Below, piece by piece: positions 1-5,271 of a stretch of 5,271 nt of DNA. This DNA is from an uncultured Lachnospiraceae bacterium (lineage in GTDB: Bacteria > Bacillota > Clostridia > Lachnospirales > Lachnospiraceae), in assembly GCA_945836355.1 (NCBI GenBank), contig CAMALD010000122.1, positions 1 to 5,271 on the forward strand, written 5' to 3'. The notes under the pieces were generated by a model. It had not been told where the DNA came from and ran no database searches. It saw only the letters and a list, made by a program, of their open reading frames with translations. The position numbers and the translations under genes are program-made. How positions within the stretch are numbered: position 1 is the stretch's first letter; each line of letters begins with the position of its first letter.

Positions 1-879
1 CTTGAGGGAAAAACCAAATATGCCGGCATCCCTGACGCAGCGGCAGCTCTGCAGGCAATAGGCAGCCTGCGCTATGATTATACCGCTCCGAAATTATCCT
101 TTGCGCCTTCCTTTTCAGGTACCGACCTGGCGCTTACCGTGACCGCGACCGACAAAAACGGTTCAGGCGTCCGTACAATCCGCTATGCTTCCGGCATACA
201 TGACATCAATTTTTTCAGGCGCGGTACATCTGAAAGCATGGTCTCTTCGGGTGAGACTTTAACCTTTTCCAAGGCTGCCAAATACACCTTTTATGTGAGC
301 GACTATGCAGGAAACGAAAGAGCAATGGTATATCAGCTTATCGATGATGTCACTCCGCCAACGGCAGACCTGTCATATCAGGTACCTTTCCGTCGTTCCA
401 GTTTTACCATCAGGCTGACTGCTTCCGATTCTGAAAGCGATGTCCGTCTGGCAAAATATGCCGCCGGTGAACACGATATTTCCTACTTCCGCTCCGGTAC
501 AGCGGGCACCGAAATCAGCCTGACTGAAAATAATACCGGAAACTTCAAGGTAAAAACAGCCGGATGCTATACCGTATATCTGGTCGATTACCGCGGAAAC
601 AAATCCGTCCATACAATCAACGCAGAAATTATCCCGTCCACTTCCCTGAAGCTGCATGTCACACAGAAGAAGCTGAAGGTCGGAAAGAGCTATCAGCTGG
701 TTGCCAGTGTACTTCCTTCCAACACAACTGACAAACTGCAATATACCAGCTCTGATACCTCAATCTGTAAAGTGAACAGTTCAGGCAGAATTACTGCAAT
801 TGCAGCCGGCAAAGCTGTCATCACAGTCAAAACCGCATCGGGTCTCACCCAGAAATGCACCATAACAGTAACGGAGTAG
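1..879 (+). CDS. Surface protein with tandem Ig-like modules and a C-terminal Big_2 domain (5' partial)
   Basis: The frame is open from the first base to a TAG at 877-879, so this is the last 292 residues of a longer protein whose start lies outside the window. The GTG at 139 is an internal codon, not a start. In window numbering, residues 1-27 are the tail of an unidentified upstream region. Residues about 28-115 and 118-212 are two diverged copies of one beta-rich module. Each copy has a TAPxL or TPPxA opening, an A-[SA]-G-x-HDI-x-[FY]-F-R-x-G-T core and a Y-x-[FV]-Y-[VL]-x-DYxGN close, as in Ig-like repeats of clostridial surface proteins. Residues about 213-292 match Big_2 (KLKVGKSYQL, ITAIAAGKAVITVK). 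The chain ends with the Big_2 domain: no LPXTG signal, C-terminal membrane segment or cell-wall-binding repeat follows. Any enzymatic or anchoring part must lie upstream. By inference it is secreted and acts at the cell surface or in adhesion; the specific function is unknown. Confidence 0.85.
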   Translation, partial: LEGKTKYAGIPDAAAALQAIGSLRYDYTAPKLSFAPSFSGTDLALTVTATDKNGSGVRTIRYASGIHDINFFRRGTSESMVSSGETLTFSKAAKYTFYVSDYAGNERAMVYQLIDDVTPPTADLSYQVPFRRSSFTIRLTASDSESDVRLAKYAAGEHDISYFRSGTAGTEISLTENNTGNFKVKTAGCYTVYLVDYRGNKSVHTINAEIIPSTSLKLHVTQKKLKVGKSYQLVASVLPSNTTDKLQYTSSDTSICKVNSSGRITAIAAGKAVITVKTASGLTQKCTITVTE

Positions 880-901
880 CGCAGGCGCTACTCCGTTTTT
901 T
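871..901 (+). terminator. Rho-independent terminator overlapping the stop codon of the Ig-like surface protein
   Basis: An 11-bp perfect stem pairs 871-881 (ACGGAGTAGCG) with 886-896 around the 4-nt loop CAGG, and a run of six T (896-901) follows directly. The left arm contains the last two codons and the TAG stop, so hairpin and reading frame overlap. On the minus strand the hairpin exits into TACTGTTATG with no T run, so it is a poor terminator for the convergent pepF gene. Confidence 0.9.
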
Positions 902-905
902 CTTC

Positions 906-929
906 GTATGGGAAATGCAATTCCTATAC
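906..929 (+). repeat. Short inverted repeat in the convergent gap
   Basis: Positions 906-914 (GTATGGGAA) pair with 921-929 (TTCCTATAC) around a 6-nt loop. Eight pairs are Watson-Crick and one is G-U if read as plus-strand RNA; in minus-strand RNA that pair becomes an A-C mismatch. The plus-strand side is followed by a pyrimidine-rich stretch (CATTCTCTCTTCG) but no true T run. It could be a backup terminator for the surface-protein gene or help end pepF transcripts. I see no other candidate pepF terminator in the 77-nt gap. Confidence 0.35.
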
Positions 930-956
930 CATTCTCTCTTCGTTTTCTTACTTTCG

Positions 957-2756
957 TTATTCCTCCCCCCGCTTCTCGATCCCTTCCAGATATCCGCGGA
1001 ATACCTGAAGTGCCTTATCAATCGGTTCCGGCGTACTCATATCCACACCTGCAATTTTAAGCAGGGAAATCGGATCGGCCGAACTGCCACCGCTTAAGAA
1101 CCGGATATAATCCTTTACTGCGCTCTCACCCTCGCTCAAAATCTTCGCAGACAAAGCCATCGCCGCAGAATATCCTGTCGCATACTGATATACGTAGAAA
1201 TTGTAATAGAAATGCGGGATTCTTGCCCATTCCACATCAATCTGCGAATCAATAATAATGTCCTTGCCGTAGTACAGCTCATTCATCTCATGATACAGCC
1301 GGCAAAGTGCGTCTGCGGTAAGTGCCATTCCCTGCTCTGCCATCTCATTGATACGCATCTCAAACTCCGCAAACATGGTCTGACGGAACAAGGTGCCGCG
1401 GAAGCCCTCCATCGCATGATTGATGAGGTACGCACGTTCCTTCTTGTCTGTAGTTGTCTTTAGCAGATGCTGCATGAGCAATGCCTCGTTACAGGTGGAT
1501 GCCACCTCAGCAACAAAAATGCGGTAATCGGAATATACAGTCGGCTGGTTGTGGTTGGAATACCACGAATGAAGCGCATGTCCCATCTCATGTGCCAGAG
1601 TAAACACACTGTCAAGATTATCCGCATAGTTCAGCAAAACATACGGATGCACCTTCGCACCGGCTGAATATGCACCGCTGCGCTTTCCGACATTCTCATA
1701 AACATCAATCCAGCGATGCTCAAAGCCATCCTGCAAATGACTCCGGTATTCCTCTCCCATAGGAGCAAGTGCGTCATACACAATCTTCTTTGCCTCATCA
1801 AACGGAATCTTCATGTCCACGCCGGTGACAATCGGAGTGTACAAATCATACATATGAAGCTCTTCTACTCCAAGCATCTTCTTGCGCAGTCTGACATAGC
1901 GGTACATCAGATCCATGTTGTCATGCACCGTCTGAATGAGGTTCTTGTATACGCTTACCGAAATCTCATTCTGCTCCAGGGCAGCTTCCATGGTGGAATT
2001 GTATTTATGCTGTCTTGCGTTGAGCATCAGACCCTTAATGTGACCGGAAAGCATGGATGCGGATGTGTTCTTAAACTGTTCATATACCGAATACAGCGCC
2101 TCAAAAGCTGCCTTGCGCACATCCCGGTTTTCATTTTCTACCAGATGAATGTAGTTTCCATGTGTAAGGCGCACTTCACCGCCCTCACCGTCCGGTACTA
2201 CCGGGAATTTCAGGTCAGCATTATTAAACACCGAAAAGGTCTCGGACGGCACTCCTGTAATCTCACCTACCGCTGCAAGAATGCGCTCCTCCGCCTCGGA
2301 CAGGGTATGCTGCTTTTTGCGCAGCACCTCATCGATTGCTCTCTTGTAAAGACGCAGCTCCGACAATTCATCATAGTATTTTTCAAGTGTCTGTTCAGGA
2401 ATCTGCACCAGCTCCGGCGTAAAAAATGCATACATTGCCACAAACTCACTGTACCACGACATAAGCTGTGCATTCATTGCCTGATAAGTCGAATTGGAAG
2501 TATCCTCATCGTTCTTTCGTTTAGCATAATTAAACAACCGGTCGAGCAGGATATTCATTTCATCCATCTTTGTAAAGTAATCATACAATGTCTGCGCAGA
2601 ATCCCCCAGATGTCCCTTATAAACCACACCCTGCTCTGCCATTGCCTTCGCCTTTTCAAAATCCTGCTGCCACAGCTCATCGCTCGCATACAGGTCCTCG
2701 GTTGCCCAGGATGTCTCCTTTGCAACCTCACTTCTCTTTTTCAATTCCTTAGCCAT
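957..2756 (-). CDS. pepF: Oligoendopeptidase F (peptidase family M3)
   Basis: This encodes 599 residues, close to the roughly 600 usual for PepF, a cytoplasmic zinc metallopeptidase that cleaves short oligopeptides during peptide recycling. The zinc motif HEMGH lies at residues 389-393, inside TLAHEMGHALHSW. The third ligand is most likely Glu417 (FVAEVAST), 28 residues after the first His, the M3 spacing. A substrate-binding segment HFYYNFYVYQYATG (about 515-528) and the PepF-type N-terminal region (about 100-175) are also present. There is no signal peptide or membrane segment. I chose the ATG at 2754-2756, giving MAKELKKRSE, because GGAGAGG sits just upstream; the in-frame ATG at 2792 would add 12 residues and has no ribosome binding site. 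The stop is TAA at 957-959. It is the last gene of the apparent operon, 76 nt after the membrane-protein gene. The family call is very secure; the exact substrate range is not visible. Confidence 0.96.
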   Translation of the reverse strand: MAKELKKRSEVAKETSWATEDLYASDELWQQDFEKAKAMAEQGVVYKGHLGDSAQTLYDYFTKMDEMNILLDRLFNYAKRKNDEDTSNSTYQAMNAQLMSWYSEFVAMYAFFTPELVQIPEQTLEKYYDELSELRLYKRAIDEVLRKKQHTLSEAEERILAAVGEITGVPSETFSVFNNADLKFPVVPDGEGGEVRLTHGNYIHLVENENRDVRKAAFEALYSVYEQFKNTSASMLSGHIKGLMLNARQHKYNSTMEAALEQNEISVSVYKNLIQTVHDNMDLMYRYVRLRKKMLGVEELHMYDLYTPIVTGVDMKIPFDEAKKIVYDALAPMGEEYRSHLQDGFEHRWIDVYENVGKRSGAYSAGAKVHPYVLLNYADNLDSVFTLAHEMGHALHSWYSNHNQPTVYSDYRIFVAEVASTCNEALLMQHLLKTTTDKKERAYLINHAMEGFRGTLFRQTMFAEFEMRINEMAEQGMALTADALCRLYHEMNELYYGKDIIIDSQIDVEWARIPHFYYNFYVYQYATGYSAAMALSAKILSEGESAVKDYIRFLSGGSSADPISLLKIAGVDMSTPEPIDKALQVFRGYLEGIEKRGEE

Positions 2757-2759
2757 TTT

Positions 2760-2766
2760 CCTCTCC
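2760..2766 (-). promoter_or_regulatory. Ribosome binding site that fixes the pepF start
   Basis: On the minus strand this reads GGAGAGG, with the GGAG core 6 nt from the ATG at 2756. The alternative ATG at 2792 is preceded by an A/T-rich stretch with no purine-rich site, so the shorter protein is preferred. Confidence 0.75.
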
Positions 2767-2787
2767 GTTTCCGCACAGTGTCGTGCT

Positions 2788-2825
2788 ATCATATATTTTT
2801 ATCACTTTTTAGGCATTAAGTGCAA
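2788..2825 (-). promoter_or_regulatory. Possible weak internal promoter for pepF
   Basis: The gap between the membrane-protein stop and pepF is A/T-rich. On the minus strand it holds TTGCAC (2820-2825), then TAAAAA (2796-2801) after an 18-nt spacer, and a TATGAT (2788-2793) that is 5/6 to the -10 consensus but lacks a good -35 at 17 nt. No terminator precedes it, so read-through from upstream is equally possible. This is a weak candidate from base matching only. Confidence 0.22.
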
Positions 2826-2832
2826 TCCCCTT

Positions 2833-3879
2833 CTATCGCACCCGCACAAACTCACCAAATTCATCCAGATAATACACCGATGTGCCGCTCTCATTAAAGT
2901 AAAGACTGCCTGCCAATGCGTTCTGATAAAAAACATTCAGACAATAGCACTCTTCCCCATTGACCAGCGTTTTCCACTCGTCCAGCGACAGTGTGCATTC
3001 GGACAATTCTGCCGGAAGCATCAGCGCTGATGCGCTAAGCCCCTCCAAAAGCTGTGCAGCTTTCTGCTCGGTCATTTCCTTTTCTGCCGCATCTGTTTCC
3101 TCCTGCTCTTTTTTCACACCTGTGAATTTTTCCAGACTGCCCTCCTGCTTCATTGTAAAGAGTTCTCCGGTCTCATGCTCGAGCAGCAGCGTGTAATCCT
3201 CTGCCTGTCCCTTGTATAGCACCTCGTAGCGATAATAGTATTTATCACCCAGTACATATTTCTTGTCAATCAGTGTCACACGATAGCTGTCCCCGCTGCC
3301 CCAAAATTCAGAAGCCACCTTCTGATTTGCCTCACTTTCCGATACCGCCGGCTCATATAGTGCCGCTCCGGTCGGCTCCGGAATCCGGGTCGCTTCCTTT
3401 GAATCCGCCGCAGTAGGCTCCGGTGCCTGTGTTGTCACTGGCGCTGTCGTGGCAGTCGGCTCGGGAACTGCTTCGGTCGCCGCAGGTGTCCCTGCAGGCT
3501 CCTCCGTTTTCTGCGACTCTTTGTCATCCGTCCGGTCTCCGTTTTTATTATCTCCGTCATCGCCCACAGAAGGCTCGCTCCCTGTCGGCGCTTCCGTCAC
3601 CTTTGCCGTCGGAACCGGGTTCGCATCCGCATCCTTATCCGCAAGCTTCTGCTTGGCAAAAATAACCGCCAGCACCAACGTTGTCAGCAGTAACAATCCC
3701 AGAAATACATTGGTCAGGGTATCGCTTTCCTTCTGTCCTTTTTTATTACCGCCATTCCTTCCGTTTGACCGCGAGCTTCCGGTTCTTCCCTTCGAGGACG
3801 TGCCCGCTCTGCTGCCTGTTCTTCTCGCAGTTCCGGCCCCCTGCCTTGACGTTCCGCTCTTCCTTCCCTGTGTTGCCAT
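2833..3879 (-). CDS. Single-pass membrane protein with PEPT-rich linker and duplicated extracytoplasmic domain, function unknown
   Basis: I do not recognise this 348-residue protein. Residues 1-52 are strongly basic and rich in Gly, Ser, Arg and Thr, so probably disordered and cytoplasmic. Residues about 54-75 (TLTNVFLGLLLLTTLVLAVIF) form one membrane helix; the positive charge before it predicts N-in, C-out. Residues about 80-172 are a Pro/Thr/Glu/Ala linker typical of wall-spanning stretches, with PEPT at 139, 153 and 167, exactly 14 residues apart. Residues about 180-348 are folded-looking. Two segments (about 180-247 and 268-343) each have a short helix followed by beta strands and can be aligned, weakly resembling PepSY-type units. 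Cysteines are few (295, 311, 313), and I see no catalytic motif. The ATG at 3879 has a strong GGAGGG site 6 nt upstream (3886-3891), inside the 19-nt gap after the HAD gene, so co-transcription is likely. The stop is TAG at 2833-2835. The gene is secure; its role is open. Confidence 0.85.
   Translation of the reverse strand: MATQGRKSGTSRQGAGTARRTGSRAGTSSKGRTGSSRSNGRNGGNKKGQKESDTLTNVFLGLLLLTTLVLAVIFAKQKLADKDADANPVPTAKVTEAPTGSEPSVGDDGDNKNGDRTDDKESQKTEEPAGTPAATEAVPEPTATTAPVTTQAPEPTAADSKEATRIPEPTGAALYEPAVSESEANQKVASEFWGSGDSYRVTLIDKKYVLGDKYYYRYEVLYKGQAEDYTLLLEHETGELFTMKQEGSLEKFTGVKKEQEETDAAEKEMTEQKAAQLLEGLSASALMLPAELSECTLSLDEWKTLVNGEECYCLNVFYQNALAGSLYFNESGTSVYYLDEFGEFVRVR
3371..3465 (-). repeat. 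Three copies of an 11-nt unit at 42-nt period encoding PEPT in the linker
   Basis: The plus-strand unit GTCGGCTCCGG occurs at 3371, with one-base variants at 3413 (GTAGGCTCCGG) and 3455 (GTCGGCTCGGG). Starts are exactly 42 nt apart, so the frame is kept and each encodes Pro-Glu-Pro-Thr or similar. The bases between the copies are not conserved. It may be the remnant of an old linker duplication or simple compositional convergence. Confidence 0.5.
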
Positions 3880-3898
3880 ATCGATCCCTCCGTTTTCT

Positions 3899-4648
3899 TC
3901 ACACCAACCTAAATAGCCTGCTCAGCTTGCGAAAATCTCCGTCATCCACCGTATAGGTGCTCCCGACTCCCGGTACCGGGGCTGCAAGCTCACGACTTGT
4001 CACAAGCAGCACCGAATCCATTCCCACCGCATTTGCGCCCGCAATATCGCTTGCGCTGTCATTGCCGACCATCACTGCAGTCTGCAAATCGATGCCAAAC
4101 TGTCTGGTCAACTCGCCAAAGAAAACCGGGTCCGGCTTTCTGCAGCCGTAATCCGAAGAAATCAGCACTCCGTCAAACCACGGCAAAAGTCCGGTGGTCA
4201 CCAGTTCTCCATAGGTATATTCCCTCTGCGCGTTAGACAACAGATAAATTCCCCTGTGATTGTCCTTCAACTGCCGAAATACTTCAAACACTCCCGGATA
4301 CACCTTTAATCTGCGTGTTGCGATAATCCGGTGCCAGTTGGCAATCATGCGCGCCTCCTGTTCCGTAAATATCAGTCCCTTTGCCTCTGCCAATGCCCGG
4401 TAAACAGGAATGACATCAATATCCGGATAGGAAATCCTCTCCCCGGTAGCCGCATAAATGCTGCCGGTACGCTCCCTGACCTGCTCTGCAATCAGAGCAT
4501 GAAACGCCTCGCGCAATTCCTCCGGCTGATATGCCGCTTTGCGAAAGGTATAAAATTTGGCCAGCTTTTTATATACATCCCGGGAATCCTCGGCAGTGCG
4601 TACATCTTCCAGAGTTCCGTACAGGTCAAATACATAATTCTGATACAT
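3899..4648 (-). CDS. HAD-superfamily hydrolase, subfamily IA-like
   Basis: This encodes 249 residues with the four HAD motifs in order. Motif I is FDLYGTL, with nucleophile Asp8 and Thr12. Motif II is YLLSNA, with Ser138. The conserved lysine is Lys171 in CRKPDPVFF. The acidic motif is VGNDSASDIAGA, with Asp197 and Asp201. A helical insert between motifs I and II (about 18-115) fits a C1-type cap. The second Asp of the usual DxDGT is Tyr10, as in L-2-haloacid dehalogenases and some clostridial HAD proteins, whereas the last motif looks phosphatase-like, so the reaction cannot be stated. It is cytoplasmic, with no signal peptide. I chose the ATG at 4648 (MYQNYVFDLYGTL). The frame stays open upstream to a TTG at 4702, but that extension runs through the promoter -10 and -35. 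The stop is TGA at 3899-3901. It is the first gene of the apparent operon with the membrane protein and pepF. Confidence 0.9.
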   Translation of the reverse strand: MYQNYVFDLYGTLEDVRTAEDSRDVYKKLAKFYTFRKAAYQPEELREAFHALIAEQVRERTGSIYAATGERISYPDIDVIPVYRALAEAKGLIFTEQEARMIANWHRIIATRRLKVYPGVFEVFRQLKDNHRGIYLLSNAQREYTYGELVTTGLLPWFDGVLISSDYGCRKPDPVFFGELTRQFGIDLQTAVMVGNDSASDIAGANAVGMDSVLLVTSRELAAPVPGVGSTYTVDDGDFRKLSRLFRLV

Positions 4649-4655
4649 AACCAAT

Positions 4656-4661
4656 CCCCCC
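4656..4661 (-). promoter_or_regulatory. Unusual all-G ribosome binding site of the HAD gene
   Basis: On the minus strand a run of six G ends 7 nt before the ATG at 4648. It can pair with the anti-Shine-Dalgarno sequence using one G-U pair. It is the only purine-rich element in the short leader and supports this start. Confidence 0.55.
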
Positions 4662-4673
4662 GTATTATCTATT

Positions 4674-4702
4674 ATTGTACTTTCCTTTTGCCTATTTTGC
4701 AA
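4674..4702 (-). promoter_or_regulatory. Sigma-A-type promoter of the HAD / membrane protein / pepF operon
   Basis: On the minus strand the -35 is TTGCAA (4697-4702, 4/6 to consensus) and the -10 is TACAAT (4674-4679, 5/6), separated by exactly 17 nt. Transcription would begin near 4667, leaving a leader of roughly 20 nt before the ATG at 4648. The -35 lies 17 nt after the T run of the preceding gene's terminator, so the two transcription units are tightly packed but separated. Confidence 0.75.
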
Positions 4703-4719
4703 GCAGGAAAAGACCAGTG

Positions 4720-4758
4720 AAAAAGCAAGGGGGCAGGAAAAGTTTTCCTGCCCCCTTG
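4720..4758 (-). terminator. Rho-independent terminator of the LiaF-like gene
   Basis: The arms at 4726-4741 and 4743-4758 are perfect 16-nt inverted repeats (CAAGGGGGCAGGAAAA and its complement) around a single base. In RNA this gives a stem of about 15 bp with a 3-nt loop. Reading the minus strand, the stem is followed by one C and five T (4724-4720), the arrangement expected for the gene ending at 4772. On the plus strand the stem is followed by GTATG-type sequence, so it acts leftward. Confidence 0.9.
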
Positions 4759-4771
4759 TTCTGTATGAATA

Positions 4772-5271
4772 TTACTGGATTTCGACACCGCCAAAGATGG
4801 AGGTTGTGTAAATGTATACCGTCGGCCACTCCGGAACCGTCGGTCGGTCGGCATTATTGTCCGTGCCGCCAAAGAGCGAGGACGCCTTTACTTTGACATT
4901 GACATCCTTCGGGAGATAAATCTCGACTCCTCCGAAGATTGCCGCCGCATTGATTGTCACATCCTCAATAATGACAGCCTCGCGCAAATCCAGCTCTGCT
5001 CCTCCGAATACAGCGTTCACAGCCGAGCCGAAATACTCCTCCCCGTTTACTCTCTGTTCCTTGCCGCTGAAAATAGCATTGCAGCCTGCCTCCCCGCGAT
5101 ATTCACCGCTCATGCTTTCCGGGTGTCCGATATGAACGCGGTGTCCCTGGGAAACAATCTTTAATCCGTAGTAGATTAAAAGCACCGGAATTGCCAGCTT
5201 AACAATCCAGCCGAAGCTGAACAGATTCTGCTGTGACAAAAACAGGAGTATGCCGACAACAAGTCCGAAGC
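4772..5271 (-). CDS. LiaF-like membrane protein, cell-envelope stress type (5' partial)
   Basis: The frame is open from the right edge to a TAA at 4772-4774, giving 165 complete residues of the C-terminal part. The TTG at 5239 lies within a hydrophobic segment (FGLVVGILLFL continues into it), so it is not the start. In window numbering, residues 1-11 are the end of one membrane helix and about 21-39 (WIVKLAIPVLLIYYGLKIV) a second, as in the N-terminal region of LiaF/YvqF-like proteins. Residues about 60-165 form a soluble domain with five F-[GS]-G turns at residues 67, 88, 112, 133 and 159, usually as IFGGVEI. This is the signature of the LiaF-like C-terminal domain (cell-wall-active antibiotic response family), for which a repeated beta fold is plausible. 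In Bacillus, LiaF restrains the LiaRS two-component system; whether this one does is unknown because its upstream neighbours are outside the window. Confidence 0.82.
   Translation of the reverse strand, partial: FGLVVGILLFLSQQNLFSFGWIVKLAIPVLLIYYGLKIVSQGHRVHIGHPESMSGEYRGEAGCNAIFSGKEQRVNGEEYFGSAVNAVFGGAELDLREAVIIEDVTINAAAIFGGVEIYLPKDVNVKVKASSLFGGTDNNADRPTVPEWPTVYIYTTSIFGGVEIQ

Noticed and set aside
855..1097. An 80-codon plus-strand open frame after the surface protein
   Set aside because: It starts inside the previous coding end, runs through the strong terminator and then overlaps the conserved C-terminus of pepF.
2757..2792. The 12-residue N-terminal extension of pepF from the ATG at 2792
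   Set aside because: There is no ribosome binding site before it, whereas GGAGAGG stands directly before the ATG at 2756; PepF proteins normally start near this point.
1716..2819. A 367-codon open frame on the plus strand, antisense to pepF
   Set aside because: It lies almost wholly inside the secure pepF gene. Its product is a Cys/His/Ile/Leu-rich sequence with no recognisable domain, which is typical of an antisense shadow.
2757..2832. A terminator or regulatory RNA between the membrane protein and pepF
   Set aside because: Only 3-4 bp hairpins can be drawn and no T run follows them, so no structure is supported.
3449..3916. A 155-codon open frame on the plus strand opposite the membrane protein
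   Set aside because: Its Ser/Pro/Val/Leu-rich composition mirrors the low-complexity linker and basic tail on the other strand, so it is a shadow.
4649..4702. The 18-residue N-terminal extension of the HAD protein from a TTG
   Set aside because: It would place the predicted promoter -10 and -35 inside the coding region, and the HAD fold normally begins a few residues before motif I, as it does with the ATG at 4648.
5237..5239. TTG as the start of the LiaF-like protein
   Set aside because: The frame stays open and hydrophobic to the window edge (FGLVVGILLF), continuing a membrane helix, so the true start lies outside.

Overview
The window looks like a chromosomal segment of a Gram-positive anaerobe of the Firmicutes, most likely class Clostridia and perhaps Lachnospiraceae. 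This rests on moderate G+C, strong GGAGG-type ribosome binding sites, compact hairpin-plus-T terminators, a surface protein ending in a Big_2 immunoglobulin-like domain, a PepF-type oligoendopeptidase and a LiaF-like envelope-stress protein. It is inference: there is no rRNA or other marker gene here.

Layout. (1) Positions 1-879, plus strand: the C-terminal 292 residues of a large surface protein, with two tandem Ig-like modules and a C-terminal Big_2 domain, closed by a strong terminator whose stem begins in the last codons. (2) Positions 880-956: a short convergent gap with a second, weaker hairpin. (3) Positions 957-4648, minus strand: an apparent three-gene operon read right to left. It comprises a HAD-superfamily hydrolase, an unrecognised single-pass membrane protein of 348 residues, and oligoendopeptidase F. 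A good sigma-A-type promoter (4674-4702) precedes the HAD gene. The HAD-to-membrane-protein gap is about 19 nt and the membrane-protein-to-pepF gap is 76 nt. (4) Positions 4703-4771: a terminator for the next gene packed against the operon promoter. (5) Positions 4772-5271, minus strand: the C-terminal part of a LiaF-like membrane protein that runs off the right edge.

How the genes may work together. PepF trims oligopeptides in the cytoplasm, and the HAD enzyme is a probable small-molecule hydrolase of unknown substrate. The 348-residue protein is anchored in the membrane with a predicted extracytoplasmic domain. Nothing in the sequence ties these three to one pathway, so the operon may be housekeeping. 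The two flanking genes concern the cell surface and envelope but are separate transcription units.

I found no mobile element, CRISPR array, tRNA or rRNA. The most unusual item is the 348-residue membrane protein, whose extracytoplasmic part appears to be two diverged copies of one alpha/beta unit. I see no clear evidence for a new multi-gene system.
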